From assembly GCA_003169735.1 (NCBI GenBank), contig PNAP01000009.1, positions 1-49,363 of the forward strand: DNA of 49,363 nt. The letters run 5' to 3'. The notes beneath the pieces were generated by a model. The model was not told where the DNA came from. It ran no database searches and worked only from the letters and a program-made list of their open reading frames with translations. Below, one piece after another: positions 34,849 to 42,541 of the stretch. The first letter of the stretch is position 1; every line of letters starts with the position of its first letter. The translations under genes and the position numbers were made by a program. This DNA is from Chloroflexota bacterium. Lineage in GTDB: Bacteria > Chloroflexota > Limnocylindria > Limnocylindrales > CSP1-4.

Positions 34849-35629
34849 ATGACGTCGATGATCGAGCTGGACAGCACCGAGTGGGCGCTGGTCGAGGACC
34901 TGTTCGACCCGCCCAAGCGTGAGGGCCGACCCGCGACCTACTCGCGCCGCGAGACGGTCGACGCCATCCTGTTCATCGCCCAGACCGGCTGCCAGTGGCT
35001 ACCTGCCCGCCTGCTACCCGCCCTGGGAGGCGGTCTGGCAGCAGTGGCGGCGGTGGCGGGCGAGCGGCGTCTGGGCGAGGGCGATGGACAAGATCGCCGA
35101 GATGATCCGCATGCGCCACGGGCGGACCGCGACGCCCTCGATGGTCATGATCGACGGCCAGACCGTGCGCGGCGGTCGGGCCGGCCCGACCTTCCACGAC
35201 AAGGGCGGTCGAGGCGGGCGGACCAACGGGGCCAAGCGCAGCGTGGTCATCGACATCCTCGGGCTGCCGCTTGCCGTCTCGGTCGAGTCGGCGCGCCCGC
35301 ACGATGTCAGCGCAGGCCGCCGGCTGCTCGACACCACCCTGCCAGCCCTCGGCACGGTCAAGGCCATCGTCGCGGACCGGGGCTATCGCGGCCTCGGCAA
35401 GATGGCGAACAAGAAGGGCATCAGGCTCGACATCAAGGCCCCGCCGAAGGGGACGGTCGGCTTCACGCCCATCGTCCCGCTCTACCGGGTCGAGCACGCC
35501 TTCGCGCGACTGGGCCGCTGGCGGCGGCTGTCCCGCTGCTACGAGGGCACGCCCGAGAGCGCCCGGGCATGGCTCGAAGTCGCAGCCCTCGGCTACCTCT
35601 TCGCGCGGCTCCGCGTCGAGCCTGCTTGA
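34849..35629 (+). pseudogene. IS5-family transposase, frameshifted
   Basis: About 260 residues over two frames. The first frame starts at ATG 34849 and reads LVEDLFDPPKREGRPATYSR and AQTGCQW, up to about 34999. The second frame continues YLPACYPPWEAVWQQWRRW to the stop at 35629. Joining them needs a +1 shift near 34999-35001; a two-base loss from an original Gln-Trp-Arg-Tyr coding sequence would explain it. DDE residues are all in the second part: MIDGQTVRGG, IVADRGYRG and the Glu of YRVEHAFARLGRWRR. It is either inactive, rescued by ribosomal frameshifting, or a sequencing error. Confidence 0.82.
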
Positions 35630-35660
35630 CAGGGGCACGGCGGGCACCCAGGCGGACGGG

Positions 35661-36074
35661 TCAGCCGTAGGCGACGAGGGTCGGGACGCCGGTGGACTGG
35701 TTCACCTCCACCCAGTAGTGCGCCGGGTAGGGCTCGCCCTTCGCGGCCTCCGTCGTGTCGATCTGGACCAGCCAGACGGCCTGCCCGGCGTTCGGGCCCG
35801 TCGGCTCCCCGGTGCCGTCCTTCACGCTGGACGTGAGGTCGGTGATGGTGACGGTGATCGAGGACCCATCGGGGGTCGCTGCGCACGACCGGATCAGGGC
35901 GACGGCCGCCTGCTCGGCCGAGGCTGCCGTCGCGGGACCCGGCGCGAAGGAGAACTCGATGGGAACTGGGCTGTAGCCATACGGCTGGCAGGAGACTTGC
36001 GCACGCCCCGTGGCCGCCGGGCTCGCGCAGCCCGCGAGAAGGACCAGCGGGATCAGAAGACGGAACAAGCCCAT
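35661..36074 (-). CDS. Passenger lipoprotein inside the IS element
   Basis: A 137-residue lipoprotein. MGLFRLLIPLVLLAGC is a short signal with lipobox LAGC. ATG 36074 is preceded by AGGGGG at about 6-nt spacing; an upstream in-frame ATG at 36113 would spoil the signal. The C-terminal part (AVWLVQIDTT, YWVEVNQSTGVPTLVAYG) resembles PepSY-type or similar small extracytoplasmic domains, with low certainty. It is convergent with the transposase and wholly inside the inverted repeats, so it should move with the element. No role in transposition is suggested by its sequence. Confidence 0.72.
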   Translation of the reverse strand: MGLFRLLIPLVLLAGCASPAATGRAQVSCQPYGYSPVPIEFSFAPGPATAASAEQAAVALIRSCAATPDGSSITVTITDLTSSVKDGTGEPTGPNAGQAVWLVQIDTTEAAKGEPYPAHYWVEVNQSTGVPTLVAYG

Positions 36075-36123
36075 GGCAACCCCCTGACGTCGCGGTGCCA
36101 GCATGAGTTTCACACATGCTCAC

Positions 36124-36143
36124 CCGAGTTCATTCACAGGCTC
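36124..36143 (-). repeat. IS right terminal inverted repeat
   Basis: 20 bp, exact reverse complement of 34771-34790; followed by TCA (36144-36146). Confidence 0.88.
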
Positions 36144-36164
36144 TCAGTCGCGCACGCACCGCAC

Positions 36165-36191
36165 CTATGCGCAAACCGGACTGGCGGAAGA
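36165..36191 (+). repeat. Direct repeat flanking the IS, right copy
   Basis: 27 bp beginning CTATGCGCAAACCGG; one mismatch to 34696-34722. Confidence 0.75.
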
Positions 36192-36236
36192 GATCTGGCT
36201 CTCCACGAGCACTCGCCAGAGCACTCAGCCAGGAGC

Positions 36237-36298
36237 CCTCAGCCGGACGACGGATCAGCCGGACGACGGATCAGCCGGACGACGGATCAGCCGGGTGC
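36237..36298 (+). repeat. 16-bp tandem repeat array
   Basis: Nearly four copies of CGGATCAGCCGGACGA. The array runs into the 3' end of the EamA gene, whose TGA stop is read from the last copy. A single diverged copy lies left of the IS at 34751. Confidence 0.8.
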
Positions 36299-37336
36299 TG
36301 GCTTAGCCTCGGCTGGCTCGGCCACGGCGAGCACCGCCTCGGCAACGGCTGGCCGCGCGGTCTGCGCCAGCAGCACGCCGCCGATGACCATCAGCCCGCC
36401 GAGCAACTGCACCGCGGTCAGTGACTCGCCGAACAGGATCGTCGCCAGCGTGATCGTGTAGACCGGCTCGACCGTGCTGAGCAGCGAGGCGTTGGCCGCG
36501 CCGATCCGCCGCGAGCCGGCGTAGAACGACTGGATCGCGAGTGCCGTGCTGACGAGGCCGATGCCGATGATGCCCGGCCACGCCGCCGCCGGGATGGTGG
36601 TCGGGTCGGTCGAACGTCCGGTCGCCAGGAGCGCCAGCCAGAAGACCGCCCAGGTGGCCGTCGTCAGCAGCGCCGCCGTCGGCGCCGGCTCGGTCGTCTC
36701 GGGATCGGTGGTCGTCTCCGAGTCCTGCGGCGGCAGCCCGGCGCCGCGATCGGGCCGCTCTCCGCCGAGACGGGCGGCGAGGATGATCCAGACCGCGTAG
36801 ATGAAGGGCGATGCGACGGCAAGCTCCAGCCCCAGCAACGGTGGCACGGCCCCGGCCTGGATGCCTCCGACCGCGAGCGCGACCCCGACACAGGCGATGG
36901 CCAACGCCACCCACGCGCGCCGGCCCTGCAGCCGACGCCCGAAGCGCAGCGACAGCACCGCCACCAGCGCGGGATAGATGTAGACGATCAGCGCCGCGAG
37001 GCTGGCCGGGACCTGCGTATCGAGCGCGGCGAAGTACGTGGCGCTGTTACCAACGTAGAAGATGCCCAGCGCGACGAGGACGAGCACCTGCCGCCGTGAC
37101 AGCCGGCGCAGGCCAGCCCGGTGCCTCGGGAACGCCAACAGCCAGAGCCACGAGGCGCAGGCCGCGATGAAGAAGCGCCATGTGAGAAGCGTCATCCAAT
37201 CGACGCCGGCTCCATAGACCGATTTAGCGAAGAGCGCGCCGGAGCCGAAGCCGCAGGCGGAAACGATGACCAGGATGATCCCGACCGCATCACGGCCGTT
37301 GGCACGAGCCGGGAGCGCACCGCCACCTTCGGACAC
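36287..37336 (-). CDS. EamA/DMT-family transporter
   Basis: A 349-residue, ten-TM drug/metabolite transporter. Two EamA halves are visible: GIILVIVSACGFGSGALFAK to GRRAWVALAIACVGVALAV, and the second ending STVEPVYTITLATILFGESLTAVQLLGG, the best-conserved region. The loop between the halves is enlarged and Thr/Glu/Pro-rich. GTG 37336 is supported by TACGAT ending 6 nt upstream. The C-terminal codons run into a tandem repeat. Substrate unknown; relatives export amino acids or metabolites. Confidence 0.88.
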   Translation of the reverse strand: MSEGGGALPARANGRDAVGIILVIVSACGFGSGALFAKSVYGAGVDWMTLLTWRFFIAACASWLWLLAFPRHRAGLRRLSRRQVLVLVALGIFYVGNSATYFAALDTQVPASLAALIVYIYPALVAVLSLRFGRRLQGRRAWVALAIACVGVALAVGGIQAGAVPPLLGLELAVASPFIYAVWIILAARLGGERPDRGAGLPPQDSETTTDPETTEPAPTAALLTTATWAVFWLALLATGRSTDPTTIPAAAWPGIIGIGLVSTALAIQSFYAGSRRIGAANASLLSTVEPVYTITLATILFGESLTAVQLLGGLMVIGGVLLAQTARPAVAEAVLAVAEPAEAKPAPG

Positions 37337-37342
37337 GTCCCG

Positions 37343-37348
37343 ATCGTA
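37343..37348 (-). promoter_or_regulatory. -10 box for a leaderless mRNA (minus strand)
   Basis: TACGAT on the minus strand, ending 6 nt before GTG 37336. Confidence 0.5.
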
Positions 37349-37410
37349 GCGGCATCTCGCCCGGTACTGTCGCGCGCACCAACCGCCCGGATGGGTAGAA
37401 TCGCCTCGCC

Positions 37411-37908
37411 GTGATGAAGACGTTCCAGACGACGACCGAGCACGTGACGCGTGGCCAGTTGCGCAGCGAGCCGCTCAAGGTCATCGGCCACCTCGCACCG
37501 ACCAGTGTCGTGGCGGGCACGCACCTCGATGACGCGCTGCGCACGATGCAGGCGAACAACGGCGAGCCGATCTTCGTGACCGACGGCGGGCGCCTCGTCG
37601 GCATCCTCACCGAGCGCGACGTGCTGTTGAAGGTGCTCGGCCAGCAGATCGCGCCCGGCGCACTCGTCGACGCGTACATGACGCGCCACCCGGATTGCCT
37701 GACCCTCGACTCGACCGTCGGCGAGGCGCTCCAGCTGATGGACCGCGGCGGCTACCGCACCATCCCGCTGGTCGGCCACGATGGTGCCGTCGAGGGCTTC
37801 GTGCGCCAGCTCGACATCCTCGAGTACGTGGCCGAGGCGTTCCCCCAGGAGATCCTCAATCTGCCGCCGCGCCCGCACCAGGTCATGGACCAGGCCGAAG
37901 GCGCCTAG
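37411..37908 (+). CDS. CBS-domain pair protein upstream of korAB
   Basis: A 165-residue protein consisting of two CBS motifs: DALRTMQANNGEPIFVTDGGRLVGILTERDVLL and then VDAYMTRHPDCLTLDSTVGEALQLMDRGGYRTIPLVGHDG. CBS pairs bind adenine nucleotides (AMP, ATP, NADH, SAM). The start is GTG 37411 or the adjoining ATG 37414; TAGAAT lies at 37396-37401. Its location before korA, with a second CBS protein after korB, suggests energy-charge control of the oxidoreductase (inference). Confidence 0.87.
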   Translation: MMKTFQTTTEHVTRGQLRSEPLKVIGHLAPTSVVAGTHLDDALRTMQANNGEPIFVTDGGRLVGILTERDVLLKVLGQQIAPGALVDAYMTRHPDCLTLDSTVGEALQLMDRGGYRTIPLVGHDGAVEGFVRQLDILEYVAEAFPQEILNLPPRPHQVMDQAEGA

Positions 37909-37985
37909 GCGCCGTTGGGCGAGCGCGGCTAGCGAGCACAAGCGCCCGCGCTCATCCGCCGCGGCTAGGCGGTGAGCGCAACAAG
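37909..37985. repeat. Dispersed intergenic stem-loop repeat, copy B
   Basis: Begins directly after the CBS gene stop. Hairpin 37948-37979 has arms GCGCTCA-t-CCGCC and GGCGG-TGAGCGC around GCGGCTA. Compared with copy A, changed bases are matched on both arms. Confidence 0.75.
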
Positions 37986-37995
37986 CTCAGGCGCG

Positions 37996-38023
37996 TAGAA
38001 TCGCCTTCCCGCACACACAGGAG
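37996..38023 (+). promoter_or_regulatory. korA promoter and ribosome site
   Basis: TAGAAT (37996-38001) as -10 box; AGGAG at 38019-38023 lies 12 nt before GTG 38036, a rather long spacing. Confidence 0.45.
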
Positions 38024-38035
38024 TCCATACCACCG

Positions 38036-39895
38036 GTGACGACCGAGACACCAGCCCGCCACGAAGACCAGGTCCAGGAGCTCGAACGCGTCACCATCCG
38101 GTTCGCGGGCGACTCCGGCGACGGCATGCAGCTGACGGGCACGCAGTTCACTCGCACGGCGGCCGTATTCGGCAATGACATCAGCACGTTGCCCGACTAC
38201 CCGGCCGAGATTCGCGCCCCCGCAGGCTCGCTCCCGGGCGTGAGCGGCTTCCAGCTGAGTTTCTCGTCGAGCGAGATCCACACGCCGGGCGATCAGCCCG
38301 ACGTGCTCGTCGCGATGAATCCGGCCGCGCTCAAGACCAACATCATGGATCTGCCCGCCGGCGGCGCGCTCATCGTCAACGAGGATGCGTTCAACCAGCA
38401 GAACCTGAAGAAAGCCGGCTACGCGTCCAACCCGCTGACCGACGGCTCGCTCAAGTCGTACACGGTCTTCTCGATCCCCATCAGCGCGCTCAACGCGCGT
38501 GCGCTCGACGGCCTCGACATGACCAGCAAGCAGGTCGACCTGACCAAGAACTTCTTCGCCTTGGGCATCATGTTCTGGCTCTACGAGCGGAGCATGGACC
38601 CGACGCTGCGCTGGATCGACGAGAAGTTCGGTGCCAAGCCGATCGTGGCCGAGGCGAACCGGCGGGCGCTCAAGGCGGGCTACGCGTTCGGCGAGACGAC
38701 CGAGATCTTCCATACCCACTACCGCGTCCCGTCAGCCCACCTGCCGGCCGGCAAGTACCGCAACATCACCGGCAACGAGGCGGCGGCGCTCGGCTGCGTG
38801 GCGGCCTCCAAGCTCGCCAAGCGCGACCTGTTCTACGGCAGCTATCCGATCACGCCGGCCAGCGACATCCTGCACCAGCTCTCGACCTACAAGAACTTCG
38901 GCGTCCGAACCTTCCAGGCCGAGGACGAGATCGCTGCCATCGGCGCGGCCATCGGGGCTTCATACGGCGGAGCGATGGGCCTGACCGCGAGCTCGGGCCC
39001 GGGCATCGCGCTCAAGCTCGAAGCGATGGGGCTCGCCGTCATGGTCGAGCTTCCGCTCGTCATCATCGATGTCCAGCGCGCCGGCCCGAGCACGGGCATG
39101 CCGACCAAGACCGAACAGGCCGACCTGCTCCAGGTGATGTTCGGGCGCAACGGCGACTCGCCCCTGCCGGTCGTGGCGCCGGCCACGCCGGCCGAATGCT
39201 TCGACTACGCCATCGAGGCGTGGCGCATCGCGCTCAAGTACATGACGCCGGTCGTCTACCTTTCCGACGCGTTCCTGGCCAGCGGATCGGAGCCTTGGCG
39301 CATCCCCGACGTGGCCGACCTGCCGAGCATCGGCGTCGAGAACCACACCGACCGTGCGTCCTTCCAGCCCTATGCCCGCGACCCGCAGACGTTCGCTCGT
39401 CCGTGGGCCGTGCCCGGCACGCCCGGCCTCGAGCATCGCATCGGCGGTCTCGAGAAGGCCGACATCACCGGTAACGTCAGCTACGACCCTGAGAACCACC
39501 ACCGCATGCAGCTACTCCGCCGCGAGAAGGTGGCGCGCATCGCCAACGACATCCCCGAACTCCAGGTCGCGGGGCCGGCCACCGGGGAGCTGCTCATCCT
39601 CGGCTGGGGCTCGACCTACGGCGCCATCCGCAGCGCCGTGGAACGTCTTCAGGCCCAGGGCCGCTCGGTCGCGCATGCGCACCTCCGCCACATCAACCCG
39701 TTCCCGCGCAACACCGAGGCTGTGTTGCGCAGCTACCGACAGGTGCTCATCCCCGAGGTCAACCTGGGGCAGCTGCTGATGCTCATCCGCGCCCGCTACC
39801 TGATCGATGCCATCGGCCTCGACAAGGTCCGCGGCAAGCCGTTCCGCATCGCCGAGATCGAGCAGACCGCGCTCGACCTCCTTGACCGAAAGTAG
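38036..39895 (+). CDS. korA: 2-oxoacid:ferredoxin oxidoreductase, fused gamma-alpha subunit
   Basis: A 619-residue subunit. Residues about 18-200 are the gamma domain (IRFAGDSGDGMQLTGTQF, LPDYPAEIRAPAGSLPGVSG). From about 240 onward is the alpha part with thiamine-pyrimidine-binding features (GNEAAALGCVAASKLAKRDL, YGSYPITPASDIL, RTFQAEDEIAAIGAAIGASY, TASSGPGIALK). The C-terminal transketolase-like domain has EVNLGQLLMLIRARYL. With KorB it oxidises a 2-oxoacid, most likely 2-oxoglutarate, with CoA to acyl-CoA, CO2 and reduced ferredoxin. The sequence pattern matches the KorA type more than the pyruvate type. Confidence 0.9.
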   Translation: MTTETPARHEDQVQELERVTIRFAGDSGDGMQLTGTQFTRTAAVFGNDISTLPDYPAEIRAPAGSLPGVSGFQLSFSSSEIHTPGDQPDVLVAMNPAALKTNIMDLPAGGALIVNEDAFNQQNLKKAGYASNPLTDGSLKSYTVFSIPISALNARALDGLDMTSKQVDLTKNFFALGIMFWLYERSMDPTLRWIDEKFGAKPIVAEANRRALKAGYAFGETTEIFHTHYRVPSAHLPAGKYRNITGNEAAALGCVAASKLAKRDLFYGSYPITPASDILHQLSTYKNFGVRTFQAEDEIAAIGAAIGASYGGAMGLTASSGPGIALKLEAMGLAVMVELPLVIIDVQRAGPSTGMPTKTEQADLLQVMFGRNGDSPLPVVAPATPAECFDYAIEAWRIALKYMTPVVYLSDAFLASGSEPWRIPDVADLPSIGVENHTDRASFQPYARDPQTFARPWAVPGTPGLEHRIGGLEKADITGNVSYDPENHHRMQLLRREKVARIANDIPELQVAGPATGELLILGWGSTYGAIRSAVERLQAQGRSVAHAHLRHINPFPRNTEAVLRSYRQVLIPEVNLGQLLMLIRARYLIDAIGLDKVRGKPFRIAEIEQTALDLLDRK

Positions 39896-39901
39896 ACCGT
39901 G

Positions 39902-40936
39902 ATGGCCGAAGCTCTGACCCTCCCCGTCGTCCCGCCGCTCAGCCGGAAGGATTTCGTCAGCGACCAGGAGGTCCGCTGGTGTCCCGGCTGTGGCGACTAT
40001 TCGATCCTCGCCCAGACCCAGAAGGTGATGCCGGACTTCGGCTTCCCGAAGGAGAACATCGTCTTCATCAGCGGCATCGGCTGCTCCGGGCGCCTGCCGT
40101 ACTACATGAACACGTACGGGTTCCACTCCATCCACGGCCGCGCGCCGACGCTCGCCACCGGCCTCAAGGCGGCTCGCCCGGACCTGATGGTCTGGGTCAT
40201 CACCGGTGACGGCGACGCCCTGTCGATCGGTGGCAACCACGTCCTGCACTCGATGCGCCGCAACGTCGACATCAAGCTGATCATGTTCAACAACCGTATC
40301 TACGGGTTGACCAAGGGCCAGGCGTCACCGACCTCGGAGATGGGCAAGCGCACCAAGTCGAGCCCGGCCGGCACCATCGACCAGCCGGTGATGCCGCTGT
40401 CCATCGCCCTGGCGGCGGAGGCGACGTTCGTCGCGCGCTCGGTCGATACGCATACCGAGCACCTCCAGGCGACGTTCGAATCAGCCGGCCGCCACCACGG
40501 CTCGGCCTTCGTCGAGGTCCTCCAGAACTGCAACATCTTCAACGACGGCGCGTGGCGCGCGTTCACGGAGCGCGAGGTGCGCGACGACCGGATGCTCTTC
40601 CTGGCGCACGGCGAGCCGATGATCTTCGGCAAGGACCGCGACAAGGGCATCCGGCTGCGCGGCCTCCACCCCGAGGTGGTGACGATCGGCGAGGACGGCG
40701 TCACGGTCGATGACCTGCTCGTGCACGACGAGCACGCCGAGGACCCCTACCTGGCCTTCATGCTCTCGCGCTTGAGCTATCCCGAGTTCCCGGTCCCGGT
40801 CGGCGTCTTCCGTTCCGTCGACCACCCGACGCATGACAAGCTGATGCAGGCACAGATCGACGAGGCGCGCGCCAAGTCCGGCGAGGGCGACCTGGAGGCG
40901 CTGCTCAACGACGGCGAGACCTGGGTCGCGTCGTGA
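39902..40936 (+). CDS. korB: 2-oxoacid:ferredoxin oxidoreductase beta subunit
   Basis: A 344-residue thiamine diphosphate subunit. VRWCPGCGDYSIL and ISGIGCSGRLPYY provide Fe-S cluster cysteines, and the TPP/Mg motif runs from TGDGDALSIGGNH to MFNNRIYGLTKGQ with the pattern GDG...NN. ATG 39902 or the preceding GTG 39899 can start. It sits 6 nt after korA. The GTGA overlap with the next zinc-ribbon/CBS gene implies translational coupling. Confidence 0.92.
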   Translation: MAEALTLPVVPPLSRKDFVSDQEVRWCPGCGDYSILAQTQKVMPDFGFPKENIVFISGIGCSGRLPYYMNTYGFHSIHGRAPTLATGLKAARPDLMVWVITGDGDALSIGGNHVLHSMRRNVDIKLIMFNNRIYGLTKGQASPTSEMGKRTKSSPAGTIDQPVMPLSIALAAEATFVARSVDTHTEHLQATFESAGRHHGSAFVEVLQNCNIFNDGAWRAFTEREVRDDRMLFLAHGEPMIFGKDRDKGIRLRGLHPEVVTIGEDGVTVDDLLVHDEHAEDPYLAFMLSRLSYPEFPVPVGVFRSVDHPTHDKLMQAQIDEARAKSGEGDLEALLNDGETWVAS

Positions 40937-41433
40937 TCTGTCCGAGCTGCGGCTTCGCCAACATCCAGGGCTCGGATGAGTGCGAGAACTGCGGCGCCGA
41001 TCTGACCACGAGCGACGTCCCGTCGCCGGGAACCGCGTTCGAGGCGCGGCTGGTGCGGGAGCACCTGGACGCGGTGGGTGCGGCGGCGCCCATCGTGGTC
41101 TCGCCTGCGACGCCTGTCGCCGAGGCGATCAGGAAGATGCAGGAAGCGCGCAACGGCTGCGTGGTGGTCGTGTCGGACGGGCGTCTGGTCGGCGTCTTCA
41201 CCGAGCGCGATGCGCTCATGAAGGTGGCCGGGCGCTCGCTGGATGGCCTGACCGTCGGCGAGGTCATGACCGCCGACCCCGTTGTGCTCCGCCCCGATGA
41301 CAGTGCCGCGGTGGGCATCCACAAGATGACCGTCGGCGGGTTCCGCCACATCCCCCTCGTCGACGACGGCCGCCCACTCGGCGTCGCCACCGCCCGCGAC
41401 CTGCTGCGCCACGTCGAACATCTCCTCGGCTGA
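40933..41433 (+). CDS. Zinc-ribbon CBS-domain protein coupled to korB
   Basis: A 166-residue protein. Residues 1-25 form a zinc ribbon (CPSCG and CENCG). Residues about 45-165 are two CBS motifs (AEAIRKMQEARNGCVVVVSDG, VGVFTERDALMK, GEVMTADPVVLRPDDSAAV, FRHIPLVDDGRPLGVATARDLL). GTG 40933 overlaps the korB stop. The ribbon may bind a partner protein and the CBS pair a nucleotide, making it a candidate nucleotide-responsive regulator of KorAB. This role is inferred from coupling only. Confidence 0.88.
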   Translation: MICPSCGFANIQGSDECENCGADLTTSDVPSPGTAFEARLVREHLDAVGAAAPIVVSPATPVAEAIRKMQEARNGCVVVVSDGRLVGVFTERDALMKVAGRSLDGLTVGEVMTADPVVLRPDDSAAVGIHKMTVGGFRHIPLVDDGRPLGVATARDLLRHVEHLLG

Positions 41434-41442
41434 GTCGGCGCC

Positions 41443-41916
41443 GTGCGCATGATCAAGAAGTGGCCGCGGCTTGTAGCGGTGGCGGGAAACGTCCTGCTTC
41501 TTCTCGCCCTGCTCTGGGCATGGAATAACGAGCTCATTGACCAGAGGAATGACATCGACCCCGCTTCCAACGTCATCACGGAGGGGGTGTTCATCACCAT
41601 TTTCCAGCTGGTGATCGCGATCCTGATCATTGCGTCCGCTCTCGCCGTATTCAAGTTGGCTTGGCGTCCGCTCGCGATCTTGGACTCCGTGATCGGTGGG
41701 CTCCTGGTCGCCACGTTCACCCTGATCGCTCTCGCAGGTATCGGAAGGGTTGTCCATGGGGGCGCGGAAGCGTCTTCGTCCGGCGAGATCATCTTCCTTC
41801 GCGCGACAGGCATAGCCTTGGGCTTTGCGTTGCTGGCCGCCGGCGTCGGCCTCAAGGCCGTGTGGCGCGATCCGAACCGATTGACCGATGAGCCAACTTT
41901 CCGCCGGCTCGCATGA
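41443..41916 (+). CDS. Small four-TM membrane protein
   Basis: About 157 residues with four TM helices: LVAVAGNVLLLLALLWAWN, FITIFQLVIAILIIASALA, LDSVIGGLLVATFTLIALAG and ATGIALGFALLAAGVGL. Start GTG 41443 or ATG 41449. The base composition is visibly less GC-rich than the neighbours, with more A/T-ending codons, which may indicate transfer or relaxed selection. Family not recognised. Its stop overlaps the next gene as ATGA. Confidence 0.7.
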   Translation: MRMIKKWPRLVAVAGNVLLLLALLWAWNNELIDQRNDIDPASNVITEGVFITIFQLVIAILIIASALAVFKLAWRPLAILDSVIGGLLVATFTLIALAGIGRVVHGGAEASSSGEIIFLRATGIALGFALLAAGVGLKAVWRDPNRLTDEPTFRRLA

Positions 41917-42332
41917 CAAGCGGTACTCAGGGCACGGTCGCCGTGCTGGCTGATGATCTGATCTGGGCTTCGCGGTTGGTTGCTGCCGTCAATCGGGCGG
42001 GGGCACCAGCGGTCCGACTCTCCACCGCGGATGAATTGCGCGTCGTGCTCGACCGCGATGCCGCGGCCGAGCGTGGCCCGGACGATGAACGCCGGCTGCT
42101 CGGCGTGATCGTCGATCTCAACGGGCGGCGGTATGACGGCGCAAAGGCGGTCGCGCTCGCGGTGGCGGCCAGGAAGCCCGTCATCTGTGCGGCGGAGCAC
42201 GACGATCAGCCGACCCGCAAGGCCGCGCTCGATGCCGGGGCGCAGCGCGTCTTCGCCTACGCCAAACTCTTCACTGACGGCCCGGCCGTGATCGCGCGCT
42301 GGCTCGAACAGGAGTCCCGGGTCGGTTCTTGA
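41913..42332 (+). CDS. Degenerate receiver-like (pseudo-REC) protein
   Basis: A 139-residue alpha/beta protein with the layout of a response-regulator receiver: VAVLADDLIWASRLVAAVNRAG, LLGVIVDLNGRRYDGAKAVALAV, PVICAAEHDDQPTRKAALDAGAQRVFAYAKLF. The usual phospho-acceptor position falls in VDLNGR, which keeps Asp, but the Lys-Pro of the last strand is absent. Probably a protein-interaction domain rather than a phosphorylated one (inference). Coupled to the membrane protein by a 4-bp overlap. Confidence 0.65.
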   Translation: MTSGTQGTVAVLADDLIWASRLVAAVNRAGAPAVRLSTADELRVVLDRDAAAERGPDDERRLLGVIVDLNGRRYDGAKAVALAVAARKPVICAAEHDDQPTRKAALDAGAQRVFAYAKLFTDGPAVIARWLEQESRVGS

Positions 42333-42541
42333 CATATGCCCATGAGGTGGGCGTTACGCCAGGTATCGAACCGTTTCGGGGCAGGATCGGACCGCATCGT
42401 GCTCGATCCACGCTCGCCGAATCCCGGACGAGATCACTCGCCGGCGGTGTGTCTCGCGTAGGGCTCACCTCATGGTTGAATGACAGGAACTTTGCGCAAG
42501 CCGATCAACAGCCCATCCACCGAACCAACAGGAGCCAACGC
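42333..42541. other. Intergenic region upstream of the M24 peptidase
   Basis: 209 bp. An AGGAG site at its end precedes ATG 42542. No gene, tRNA or strong hairpin recognised. Confidence 0.45.

Larger units (their letters stand above)
34771..36143. mobile_element. IS5-family (IS1031-like) insertion sequence with passenger gene
   Basis: 1373 bp bounded by perfect 20-bp terminal inverted repeats (34771-34790 and 36124-36143; the left copy reads GAGCCTGTGAATGAACTCGG). Both ends are flanked by TCA, a 3-bp TNA target duplication as in the IS1031 group. It holds a frameshifted IS5-type transposase (plus) and a convergent lipoprotein gene (minus). Such elements are usually 850-1000 bp; the extra length is the passenger gene. 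Confidence 0.85.

Noticed and set aside
36237-36298. 16-bp tandem array as a replication origin or iteron set
   Set aside because: No AT-rich segment, no replication gene; the same unit occurs beside the IS, so it is treated as a local repeat.
36103-36306. Small plus-strand frame to the right of the IS
   Set aside because: It crosses the inverted repeat and the tandem array, with no start signal or coding character.
42370-42385. GGTATCGAACCG resembles a reverse tRNA T-loop
   Set aside because: T-stem pairing fails and no cloverleaf can be built in the flanks.
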